Source of the DNA: Lentzea albida
Lineage (GTDB): Bacteria > Actinomycetota > Actinomycetes > Mycobacteriales > Pseudonocardiaceae
DNA: 64,000 bases
NCBI RefSeq assembly: GCF_900111005.1
Contig: NZ_FOFV01000025.1
Span: 1-64,000 of the forward strand
Direction: 5' to 3'
This document shows, one piece after another, positions 16,856 through 24,684 of this stretch. Every line of letters begins with the position of its first letter. Position 1 is the first letter of the stretch. The notes under the pieces were generated by a model that saw nothing but the letters and a program-made list of their open reading frames with translations, was not told the origin of the DNA and did no database searches. A program made the translations under genes and the position numbers.

Positions 16856-19680
16856 CCGGTCTTCGCGATGAGCGAGGCGACGTGCTTCTCCACCGTGCGC
16901 GGGGAGATGTGCAGACGCGTGCCGATCGCCTTGTTGCCCATGCGGTCGGCCAGCAGCACGAACACCTCGAACTCGCGCACCGTCACGCCCTGCCCGCGCA
17001 GTTGCCGCGGCACCTGGTCCGTGCCGCTGCGCCGTTGCTGCACGGGCGCGCCCGCCTGGCGCAGCAGGCCCCGGCACGCCGACGCCACCGCCGGGATCGT
17101 GCGCTGGTGGAAGTACTCCTCGGCGGAGCGCAGCCACGCCACCGGGTCGCCCCACGACGCCGCGTCCCCGGCGACCAGCCGCAGACCGAGGTGGCGTGCC
17201 AGCGGGTACGGCTCCGCGGCCTCCTGCGCGCGCTGGAAGGCCTGCAGGGCCTCGTCCCCACGCCCGTCGCGGCCGAGCAGGACGGCCTGCGCCAGTTCGG
17301 TGAACTGCCGGTTCCACCGCATCCCCGAGGCGGACGACGTCGTGAGCGCGCGGTGGTCCGCCCAGCCGAAGCGGCCGTCGAGCACGCCGAGCAGCACCCG
17401 CATGCCGTGCGTGCCGGACAGGTGGAACGTGGTGGGGTTCTGCGACTCCAGGGCGAGCGCGCGGTCGAGCTCCGTCATCGCCAGGGTGTGGTTCTCCTCC
17501 AGCAACGCGCAGAACGCGCGGGCCAGCCCGAAGCACAGCGGGTACTCCTGCGCCCCGTTCTTCGCGACCGCCTCGAACTCCGTGATGGCGTCGTCGGTCG
17601 CGGCCCGGTTGCCCTGGTGCGCGGCCAGCGTCGCCTTGCTCATCAACAGGTACCGGGTCAGCGAGTGGAACCGCAGGCGCGTGGTGGTCTGCAGGCACCG
17701 CTCGATCTGCTCGGCCGCCACGGCGTAGTCACCGGTCAGCACGGACTGCAGCGCGAGGATCGCGTCGACGTTGTGCGCCACCGCGATCGCGCCCGCCCGG
17801 GACGCCTCGGCGTGCGTGCGGTCGAGGGAGGTGGTGTCGCCGTGCTGCAGCCAGTCGTTGCCCGCCAGGCGGACCAGGGCGTAGACGTGCTGGATCGGCA
17901 TGTGGTGGGTGTCCGCGAGCGCGAGGGCCTTGCCGAAGCACGCGTTGGCCTCGTTGATGTCGTGCTCGCGCGCGATGATGCCGAGCAGCTGCCACGCCTC
18001 GCACGCCTCCACCGGCAGCTGCGCCCGGTCCGCCGCCTGGGCGGCCCGCCGGGCGAGGCCCTCCGCCGACGAGATCCGGTCGGGGCTCGGGATGTTCAGC
18101 GTCAGGTGGGCCAGGTTGACGTCGAGCGACGCGGTGAGCGCGTCGGGTGCGTCCGGTCCGAGCAACGTCCTCGCGATCCGCACCTGCTCGACGCCCTCGG
18201 TGAACCACCCCGCGGTGAAGGCGACGCGGGACAGTCGCGAGTGGAGCTTCGCGCGGCGTGGTCCGTCCAGGGCCTGGAGATCCGCGACGTCGAGTGCGAA
18301 GGCGCGTTCGAACTCACCCGTCTCGGCGAGCGCGGGCAGCAATGTGTCGAGGACGTCGGCGCGCAGGCCGGCCTCCCCGGTGAGCAGGCCCTGCGCGCGG
18401 TCGAGCAGCGTGACGGCCGACTCCGCGGCGCCACCCGCGAGCGCGCGCCTGCCCGCCTCGGCGAAGAGGAGCCCCGCCTCGGTCTCGGTTCCCGCGTCCA
18501 GGCGCAGCTTCGCGACGAGCGGGCACCAGTCGCCGGGCAGTCCCGGGTGCAGGTCCTCGATCGCGTCGGCGGTGCGCGCCGACAGGTCGACGCGTTCGGC
18601 CAGGGTCAGCTGCGCGAGCAACGCGTCCGCGGTGAGCGGGTGGCGGAACGCGTACCAGTCGGGCGCGGGCTCGTCCGGTGTCACGAGCTGCGCGGCCACG
18701 CCCGCGTGCAGGTGGCTCAGCAGCTCGCGGTCGTCGACGCCGGTCACCTTCTGCACCAGGGAGAGCGGGAACCGGTGGCCCAGCACCGCCGCGATGGACA
18801 GCACCTCGCGGCCCTGCGGCCCCAGCCTGTCCGTGCGGTGCGCGACGCTGCGCACGAACGCCGCCGGCACCGGGAGCTTGAGCTCTCCCAGCACCTGCCA
18901 GCCGTGCGCCCCGGCCACCAGCAGGCCGCCGCTGACCATGCCGTGCAGCAGTTCCTCGACCACGAACGGGTTTCCGGCGCTGTCCGTCCACAAGCGATCG
19001 ACGAGCTCCGGCGGGATGCGGTCGCTGTCCAGGCAGGCGGCCGCCATCTGGCCGACCTCGTCCTGCGACAGCCGGTGCAGCTCCACCAGCGCGCCCGACC
19101 CGCGTTGCACCATCCGGCGGACCAGCTCCAGCGCGTGGCCGGGTTCGCTGCGGATCGTCGCGAGCAGCAGGACCGGCTGGTCCTCCAGGTTGTCCGCCAG
19201 GTACTCCACGACCGCAAGCGTTTCCGCGTCCGCCTCGTGCAGGTCCTCGAGCACGAGCAGCACCGGGGTCTTGCGCGCGACGGAGGCGAGGAGCCTGAGC
19301 ACGGCCTCGGCCAGCACCACGACCGACTCCGTGGTCGACCGGTGGTCGTGCCACTCCGGGATCAGCGTGCCCAGCACGGGTTTGTACGGCCCGAGCGCGG
19401 AATCGTCCGGCGGATCACCGCGGAAGAGGCCCAGCAGCGCCTCCGCGATCGGGCGGAACGGCACCATCGGGCCGATCGTCGTGCCGCGCCCCTTGAGCAC
19501 CCGCATGCCCTCGTCGAACGCCGCGCCCGCCGCGTACCGGGCGAGCCTCGACTTGCCGATCCCCGCCTCACCGGTGAGGAAGACGGCGCCGCCGCGGGAG
19601 TCACGGGTGCGGGCGAGTGCCCCGGTGACGGCCGTGACTTCCTGATCACGACCGATCACCCGGGACGCTCCTGTCTGCAT
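16804..19680 (-). CDS. LAL-type (MalT-like) LuxR-family ATPase regulator
   Basis: A 958-residue regulator: N-terminal AAA/NACHT-like ATPase with Walker A GEAGIGKS (37-44) and Walker B VLLVLEDLHEAD, a long TPR-like helical middle (about 350-880), and a C-terminal LuxR HTH (about 900-958: VTVREFEVFVLLADRMGNKAIGTRLHISPRTVEKHVASLI). Such proteins are ATP-dependent activators and are frequent in secondary-metabolite clusters. It lies 69 bp downstream of the 62-residue peptide on the same strand, so it is likely part of or next to the lanM unit. Its C-terminal codons overlap the end of the CDGSH gene. Confidence 0.93.
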   Translation of the reverse strand: MQTGASRVIGRDQEVTAVTGALARTRDSRGGAVFLTGEAGIGKSRLARYAAGAAFDEGMRVLKGRGTTIGPMVPFRPIAEALLGLFRGDPPDDSALGPYKPVLGTLIPEWHDHRSTTESVVVLAEAVLRLLASVARKTPVLLVLEDLHEADAETLAVVEYLADNLEDQPVLLLATIRSEPGHALELVRRMVQRGSGALVELHRLSQDEVGQMAAACLDSDRIPPELVDRLWTDSAGNPFVVEELLHGMVSGGLLVAGAHGWQVLGELKLPVPAAFVRSVAHRTDRLGPQGREVLSIAAVLGHRFPLSLVQKVTGVDDRELLSHLHAGVAAQLVTPDEPAPDWYAFRHPLTADALLAQLTLAERVDLSARTADAIEDLHPGLPGDWCPLVAKLRLDAGTETEAGLLFAEAGRRALAGGAAESAVTLLDRAQGLLTGEAGLRADVLDTLLPALAETGEFERAFALDVADLQALDGPRRAKLHSRLSRVAFTAGWFTEGVEQVRIARTLLGPDAPDALTASLDVNLAHLTLNIPSPDRISSAEGLARRAAQAADRAQLPVEACEAWQLLGIIAREHDINEANACFGKALALADTHHMPIQHVYALVRLAGNDWLQHGDTTSLDRTHAEASRAGAIAVAHNVDAILALQSVLTGDYAVAAEQIERCLQTTTRLRFHSLTRYLLMSKATLAAHQGNRAATDDAITEFEAVAKNGAQEYPLCFGLARAFCALLEENHTLAMTELDRALALESQNPTTFHLSGTHGMRVLLGVLDGRFGWADHRALTTSSASGMRWNRQFTELAQAVLLGRDGRGDEALQAFQRAQEAAEPYPLARHLGLRLVAGDAASWGDPVAWLRSAEEYFHQRTIPAVASACRGLLRQAGAPVQQRRSGTDQVPRQLRGQGVTVREFEVFVLLADRMGNKAIGTRLHISPRTVEKHVASLIAKTGQPDRESLSAFAAGFGG

Positions 19681-19702
19681 GTGTGGACCCTAACGGGCCC
19701 GT

Positions 19703-19722
19703 ACCGGTCTCGAAATCGACCG
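19703..19722. promoter_or_regulatory. Inverted repeat upstream of the LAL regulator
   Basis: Arms CCGGTC (19703-19708) and GACCGG (19717-19722) around TCGAAATC, in the 69-bp spacer between the peptide gene and the LAL gene. It could be an operator or a weak attenuating hairpin after the peptide. Confidence 0.35.
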
Positions 19723-19749
19723 GCCAGACGTATTCGACGTGAAAGTTTC

Positions 19750-19938
19750 CTACTTCGCGCTGACCGTCGTGTCCGTGAGAAGCGGGGTGATCGCCACGAA
19801 CGCGCTCGTCGCCATGGTCAGGCCCATCAACGCACGCGCCCGCGCACCCGCCAGCGTCTTCGGCGCCAGTTCCATCTCGCCGATCGCGTGCTCGGCGGTG
19901 TCGGACCGGTCGGCCGCGCTGTGCAGGGACTCGTTCAT
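19750..19938 (-). CDS. 62-residue Ser/Thr-rich peptide coupled to lanM (candidate modified-peptide precursor, no Cys)
   Basis: ATG 19938 overlaps the lanM stop by four bases and has GGAG eight bases upstream, so the peptide is translated with the synthetase. The N-terminal half (1-35) is polar and acidic like a leader (SDTAEHAIGEMELAPK). The C-terminal half (36-62) is hydrophobic with many hydroxyl residues (Thr41, 44, 51, 55, 57, 58; Ser45, 60). There is no cysteine, so it cannot form lanthionine rings by itself. It could be a substrate that is only dehydrated, a peptide ringed through non-Cys chemistry, or a small membrane protein (residues about 37-55 could span). The role is unknown. Confidence 0.75.
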   Translation of the reverse strand: MNESLHSAADRSDTAEHAIGEMELAPKTLAGARARALMGLTMATSAFVAITPLLTDTTVSAK

Positions 19939-22550
19939 CGGGTGCACTCCTCTTCGTCAGGTGATGCTTGCAGTAGCAGGACCGAGGGGATCGGGAATCC
20001 TTGGCGCAGCAGGCCGTGACCGATTCCGGACAGGCCGGTGAGCAGTCCGGGTGACGGCACGCCGCCCGGGGTGGCGCAGCGCGCGCCCTGCTCGTCCAGC
20101 GTTCCCAGCAACAGGGCCGTGCGCCGGTTCGCGGCGCTCGGGTGGTGCGCGGCCAGTGCCTCGACGACGCCCAGTTCGCCGTGGCAGAGACTCATGTCCC
20201 GCAACGGTTCCCTGGAGGCGAGCAGACCGGCCAGGCGCTCGTCGTCCCTGGCGAGCGCGACACCGGCCAGTCCCGTGCACCACCCGGTGTCGGTGGGGTC
20301 GATCGCGTCGCTCTCCAGGGACGTTCGTGCGGCCACATCTGATAACTCGTCACGAACCGTTGCCGCGTAACGCCTCAGGGCCCATCCGATTCCCGCATCG
20401 CCACGGGCGAAACCATTCGTGGAACTGATGACCCCACGCAGAGTGGACGCGTAGTGATCGGCGAGCGCGAGGGATTCGGGCGTGCCCACGGCGAGCATCG
20501 CGGCCAGTGAGCCCGCGACGCCGTCCAGGACGGTGTGCGACGAATCCTCCCTCGGCATCAGCTGAACGGCCTGCGCGAGCAGCTTCGGGTCGAGGCCGAG
20601 CAACGGTGTGAGGCGCGCGAGGCCGTAGCAGATGCCGCCCAGGCCGTGGATCCCGCCGCCGACCACCGAGACGAGCTCGGGCTGCTCGGCGAAGAGGTGC
20701 AGCAGGTCGGGCAACGGCCGCAGCGCGTCCCGCGCGAAGTCGACGTAGCGCGCGGCCCCGGTGAGCGCGCCCAGCTCGGCGAGGAACAGCGCCACGCCCG
20801 TGTAGCCGTTCGACAGGCCGGCGCCGAGCGGCTGCACCGTCCAGTGCCGGTCGTCGACCAGTTCGAGCCCGAGCCAGTTGACGCGGTCCTCCCCGGTGAC
20901 GGCGTGCGCGAGGATCTGGTCGGCGATCCCGCAGGCGGCGACGAGCAGCCGCGCCGGGTCCGGGTCGACCGGCGCGACGTGCCCCTGCACCGCGGCGCCG
21001 CTGTGGTGCGACACCGGGCGCGGCCGCGACGCCAGCAGGGCCGTGATCACCCACTGCTGGTCGTGCCGGTCGACCTCGCTCATCGCGAGGATCTTGCGCG
21101 TGACGGCGTGCAGCCCGGGCTCCGGCAGCATCCCCGGCAGCCGGAGCCCGGACGCGGTCCACAGGTCGGTCGAGCCCGGCCGGCAGGTGAACAGCGGCAC
21201 GTCCCCGCGCCACAGGTCGGACACCTCGAACGGCACCAGCCGGTCGAGCAGCGGGTCGTCGACCACCAGCACGCCGAACGCCAGGTCGCGGTCGAGCGCG
21301 TCGGCCAGCACGGACGGGTGCGTCGACTCGTCGAGCAGCCGCGCGTACTGCCGCGTCGCCCGCGCCACGAACCGCACTTCCTCGTCGACGCACTCCCGGA
21401 CGAGCTGCAGCAGCTCGTCGCGGTGCGCCACGATCGCGTCGTAGCCCGCGCGGAACCCGGCCAGCAGCGAGTCCTGGTAGTCGGCGGGCTCGGCGGGCGT
21501 GCCGTCGAGCAGCGGCCGGTTGCGCGCCCCCGACGACGTCCGCGGGCGCCTGACCAGCCGCATCCTGTCGGTTCCCGGGTCGGCCCAGTCGACCGAGTTC
21601 AACGGCGACAGCACGCCGTGGTCACCGCCGACACCGGACACGTCCGCCACCCCGTTGTCACCGAGCAGCACGTGGGGGAGCAGGGCCGTGCGGTGCACCG
21701 ACCGCACCAGCGCGGCCGCGGCGGGATCGGCGTCGTTCACGAGAGTCGGGTGGAACAGCGTCTCGACGTCCACGAGAACCGGCTGGTCACCGCACGCGAT
21801 GAGGTTCTCGTAGTGCATGTCGGTGCCGTCGACCGCGTAGAGCAGCGCCAGCAGCGCGCCCAGCCGCCGGTAGAATTCGGCGACCTGCGACACGTCCGCA
21901 CACGGCTCGTGGGTGACGTGCTCGATCCACCCGTAGCCGTCGCGGGGCAGCAGCCTCGGCGACCTGAAGTCGATCCTGGTCCGCTCGGACAGCCACCGGA
22001 CCTGCTCCTGGAAGCGCACGTGCAGCCCGACCGGCCGCGGCCGGTAGACGAGCTTCGCACCGGACTCGAAGGTCAGGACCGCCACGGTCCGCCCCTGCTG
22101 GTGCGCGTCGCCCTGCCCCGTCTCGATGGAGATCAGCGCGCCGGGGTCGTGGTCGTCGAAGATCGTGCGGACGATCTGGGCGCGGTCGCGGGTGAACCGC
22201 GACGACAGCTCGTGGTGAGTGGAAACGGCCTGCTCACAGGCCTGCGCGAGCAGCCGGGCGAGCACCGGGTACCGGTTGAAGACGCTCGAGAGGTTCAGCG
22301 TCCGCGTGAACTCGGCGAACCGCTCCTCACTGGTCGCGCTCGTCAGCGTGCCGCGCACGGTGTGCAGCTCGAGCACGAGCGTCCGCGCCGCGATCTCCAC
22401 CAACCGGCGCCCGAGCTGCTCGGCGAACGCCGCGTCGAACGGCGGCGCCACCTCGGTGCGCGAGGCGTCGATCAGCGGGCGCAGGGCGTGGGCGAAAGCT
22501 GCTGTCCAGCTCTCGCCGGTGCTGGTCTCGGCCGCGGAGGTCACCGGCAC
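19935..22550 (-). CDS. lanM: Class II lanthipeptide synthetase LanM
   Basis: Bifunctional enzyme that phosphorylates and eliminates Ser/Thr, then cyclises with Cys. About 871 residues. The dehydratase domain has a kinase-like site: Lys166 in GAKLVYRPR, Asp244, His246 and Asn249 in TDMHYENL, and Asp261 in LVDVET. The LanC-like cyclase at the C terminus keeps all three zinc ligands (Cys near 758 in GWCTGLAG; Cys and His near 789-790 in LCHGELG). Both halves therefore look active. Start: GTG 22550 or 22544 after GAGG; the in-frame extension to 22862 is low-complexity and crosses the divergent promoter region. Divergent from an XRE-STAND regulator. No transporter, protease or Cys-containing precursor is seen nearby. 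Confidence 0.93.
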   Translation of the reverse strand: MPVTSAAETSTGESWTAAFAHALRPLIDASRTEVAPPFDAAFAEQLGRRLVEIAARTLVLELHTVRGTLTSATSEERFAEFTRTLNLSSVFNRYPVLARLLAQACEQAVSTHHELSSRFTRDRAQIVRTIFDDHDPGALISIETGQGDAHQQGRTVAVLTFESGAKLVYRPRPVGLHVRFQEQVRWLSERTRIDFRSPRLLPRDGYGWIEHVTHEPCADVSQVAEFYRRLGALLALLYAVDGTDMHYENLIACGDQPVLVDVETLFHPTLVNDADPAAAALVRSVHRTALLPHVLLGDNGVADVSGVGGDHGVLSPLNSVDWADPGTDRMRLVRRPRTSSGARNRPLLDGTPAEPADYQDSLLAGFRAGYDAIVAHRDELLQLVRECVDEEVRFVARATRQYARLLDESTHPSVLADALDRDLAFGVLVVDDPLLDRLVPFEVSDLWRGDVPLFTCRPGSTDLWTASGLRLPGMLPEPGLHAVTRKILAMSEVDRHDQQWVITALLASRPRPVSHHSGAAVQGHVAPVDPDPARLLVAACGIADQILAHAVTGEDRVNWLGLELVDDRHWTVQPLGAGLSNGYTGVALFLAELGALTGAARYVDFARDALRPLPDLLHLFAEQPELVSVVGGGIHGLGGICYGLARLTPLLGLDPKLLAQAVQLMPREDSSHTVLDGVAGSLAAMLAVGTPESLALADHYASTLRGVISSTNGFARGDAGIGWALRRYAATVRDELSDVAARTSLESDAIDPTDTGWCTGLAGVALARDDERLAGLLASREPLRDMSLCHGELGVVEALAAHHPSAANRRTALLLGTLDEQGARCATPGGVPSPGLLTGLSGIGHGLLRQGFPIPSVLLLQASPDEEECTR

Positions 22551-22577
22551 AACCTCGCACGCGCGGCCGCCCCGCAC

Positions 22578-22690
22578 ATGGGGATCAACCCCCCAGATTT
22601 GCGAACGCCCCCGGCCACCGCTGCTCCCGAGCCCGCCCGCGGCCCGGCCGTGCCTGCTCGCGGCCGTGAATATGGGGGTCCGCCACCCAT
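22578..22690. promoter_or_regulatory. Paired ATGGGG motifs in the lanM/STAND divergent region
   Basis: Two similar sites, ATGGGGATC (22578-22586) and ATGGGGGTC (22672-22680), lie 94 bp apart. Each is followed by a C-rich complement (ACCCCCC; ACCCAT), giving hairpin-like half sites. They occupy the roughly 190-bp spacer between lanM and the XRE-STAND gene, where regulator binding is expected. No clear -35/-10 pair was recognised. Confidence 0.35.
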
Positions 22691-22740
22691 GTCCCGCCGC
22701 CCGATCACCCCGAGACTCGAAGTCCGAGGGAGGGAACGGG

Positions 22741-24081
22741 ATGAGGGAGTTCGGAGAACTGCTGCGCACGCACCGCATCGGCGCGGGCCTCACCCAGCAA
22801 CAGCTGGCTGACTTCGCGATGGTGAGCGTGCGGGCGATCCGGGACCTGGAGTGCGGCCGCACCCGCTCGCCACGTGCGGAGACGGTGCGCCTGCTCGCCG
22901 ACGGCCTGCGGCTGGACGAGGGCAGCCGCGCCGACCTGCAGCAGGCCGGGGGGCGGTCGGCCGGTCGCGCGGCGGTGGCGCCACCCGCGCCGGCCGGGCC
23001 CGGCGGGCTGATCGTGGGGCGGGAGGCGGAGGCGGCGGCTTTGGCGGCGTTGCTGACGGAGGCGCCGGGTGGGGCCGGCGGTGGTGGGGGTGCCGCAGGG
23101 CCGGGCCAGGCCGGGGCCGGGCCGGGTCAGGTGAGGGGTGGTGCCGAGCCGGGGGAGGCGCGGCATCGAGCCGGGAGCGCTGCCGGGCTGGGGAACGCCG
23201 TGCGGCACATCGCCGCACCAGGCGGCACCGTTGCCGACGCCATCGTGCTCGGCCGCGCCGACACGCTTGGCCGCGCCGACACGCTCGGCCGCGCCGACAC
23301 GCTCGGCCGCGCCGACACCCTCCGCGGGCCGCTCCCCCCGACGCGCCTCATCACCATCACCGGGGTCAGCGGCGTCGGCAAGACGAGGCTCGCCCTCGAG
23401 GTCGCGGGCGACCTCCACTTCCGGCACGGCTGGTCCGTGCTCTGGCACCCGTCGCACGCCACTCCTGCCGTCGACGACGACCAGGACACCGTCCTCGTCA
23501 CCGACCACCGCCCCGACCCTCACCTGCTGGACGCGCACCCGCGGCTGCGGGTGGTCGTCACGGCGCTGGCGCCGACCGGGTTGCCCGGTGAGCACGTGTT
23601 CCCGCTGGGGCCGCTGGCCGACGACGCCGCGGTGCGGCTGTTGCTCACGCACGTGCACCGGGTGCGGCCCGCGTTCAAGCCAGAGCCCGCCAACCAGGCC
23701 GCACTCATGGGGCTCGTGCACGCGTTGGACGGGTTGCCGTCGGCGCTGGAGTTCGCCGCGGGGTGGTTCATGGTCTACTCGCCGCAGCACCTGCTCGAGC
23801 GGTTGCGGTCGCACCCCCTCGACCCGACGTCGGCGCACCTGCGCGACTCGCTGCGGCGCTCGCTGTCCACAATGGACGACGAGGCTCGCGCGCTGCTCGT
23901 CAGGATGGCGGAGGGGCAGGAGGCCGGGCACGGCCGCGCGCTCCAGGAACTGCGCGTGCGCGGGCTCGTCCGGCGTGCCGGGGACCGGTACGAGGTGCTG
24001 GGCCTCGTGCGCGCGGCCGTGCTGGAGCCCGTGTCAGGGCCGCACCTGCACGGAAGCGTGGCCCTGACCTGGCCGGTCTGA
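22741..24081 (+). CDS. XRE-HTH STAND-type NTPase regulator
   Basis: A 446-residue regulator. XRE-type HTH at residues 4-60 (LLRTHRIGAGLTQQQLADFAMVSVRAIRDLECGR), a Gly/Ala-rich linker (about 70-200) containing four tandem LGRADT hexapeptides (170-193), then an NB-ARC-like NTPase with P-loop GVSGVGKT (208-215) and a C-terminal winged-helix-like part ending near 446. No TPR/WD40 sensor follows, so it is shorter than SARP/AfsR-type relatives. ATG 22741 has GAGGGAGG a few bases upstream. Divergent from lanM and therefore its likely regulator. Confidence 0.87.
   Translation: MREFGELLRTHRIGAGLTQQQLADFAMVSVRAIRDLECGRTRSPRAETVRLLADGLRLDEGSRADLQQAGGRSAGRAAVAPPAPAGPGGLIVGREAEAAALAALLTEAPGGAGGGGGAAGPGQAGAGPGQVRGGAEPGEARHRAGSAAGLGNAVRHIAAPGGTVADAIVLGRADTLGRADTLGRADTLGRADTLRGPLPPTRLITITGVSGVGKTRLALEVAGDLHFRHGWSVLWHPSHATPAVDDDQDTVLVTDHRPDPHLLDAHPRLRVVVTALAPTGLPGEHVFPLGPLADDAAVRLLLTHVHRVRPAFKPEPANQAALMGLVHALDGLPSALEFAAGWFMVYSPQHLLERLRSHPLDPTSAHLRDSLRRSLSTMDDEARALLVRMAEGQEAGHGRALQELRVRGLVRRAGDRYEVLGLVRAAVLEPVSGPHLHGSVALTWPV
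23248..23319 (+). repeat. Four tandem 18-bp repeats inside the STAND regulator
   Basis: Four in-frame copies (23248, 23266, 23284, 23302) of an 18-bp unit encoding LGRADT. They are identical apart from a C-to-T change in the second copy and differences at the end of the fourth. Near-identity at DNA level implies recent slippage or expansion. Confidence 0.92.
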
Positions 24082-24089
24082 AAGCGCGG

Positions 24090-24671
24090 CTAGAAGGTGG
24101 CGGTCAGGCACGCCAGGCGGTCGCCCGCGGTGCCCGCCTTGCCGTGTTCCGTGCTGGTGTGCGCGGCGTGCACGACGACGGCGTTCGCCTCGCCCTCGCG
24201 GAACTCCCACGCCACGGTGGCCGTGGCGGACGCGGCGCCCTGCGCGTCGGTGGTGAAGTCCAGCCAGATCTCGTTCTCCGCGTTGGCGTAGCGGGGGTCG
24301 ACGCTCGGTGACACCGGGTCCTTCGAGTTCTGGTAGTGCGGGCCCGAGTCGGCCGGCTTCGCGCCACACGGCTTGGTGTGCACGTGCGAGCCGTACTTCG
24401 TGTCCGGCAGCAGACCGGACACCTTCAGCTCCACGGTCGTCCGTCCATCCGCGACGGTCGAGCCGGTGGAAAGACGAGCTCCCACGGGGATTCGCGCCAC
24501 GTCGTAGGTGATGCCGGCGGGCTGGTCGCCCGACGCGGCGGGCGCGGCCACGGCCGTCTCGGCGATCGGCTTCACGGAAGGCGATCCGGCCGGGCCGTCG
24601 GGTGCCGAGCAGGCGGCCAGTCCCGCGGCCAGGAGCACGGCGCCCGTGAGGGCCGCCACAGTCGTGCGCAT
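24090..24671 (-). CDS. Cu/Zn superoxide dismutase-like lipoprotein
   Basis: A 193-residue exported protein with lipobox LAAC (signal 1-19), then a beta-barrel resembling bacterial SodC/CHRD-like domains. GSHVHTKPCG (near 101-110) contains the metal-type H-V-H, followed by PHYQNSKDP and, late, VVVHAAHTSTEHGKAGTAGDRLAC. Two Cys could form the usual SOD disulfide. Several copper/zinc ligands look present, but the electrostatic loop is short, so activity should not be assumed. ATG 24671 follows GAGGAG. It starts 13 bp after the end of the multi-TM hydrolase gene on the same strand. Confidence 0.85.
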   Translation of the reverse strand: MRTTVAALTGAVLLAAGLAACSAPDGPAGSPSVKPIAETAVAAPAASGDQPAGITYDVARIPVGARLSTGSTVADGRTTVELKVSGLLPDTKYGSHVHTKPCGAKPADSGPHYQNSKDPVSPSVDPRYANAENEIWLDFTTDAQGAASATATVAWEFREGEANAVVVHAAHTSTEHGKAGTAGDRLACLTATF

Positions 24672-24684
24672 GTTTCTCCTCGAG

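Noticed and set aside
19750-19938. Calling the coupled peptide a classical lantibiotic precursor
   Set aside because: It has no cysteine, so ring formation by LanM cannot occur as in known class II peptides; kept as an unknown candidate.
22551-22862. N-terminal extension of LanM to 22862
   Set aside because: The added segment is low-complexity, would overlap the divergent regulator's start and promoter, and the LanM-like sequence begins close to 22544/22550.
23248-23319. CRISPR-like array
   Set aside because: The 18-bp units are contiguous with no spacers and encode LGRADT in frame within a protein.
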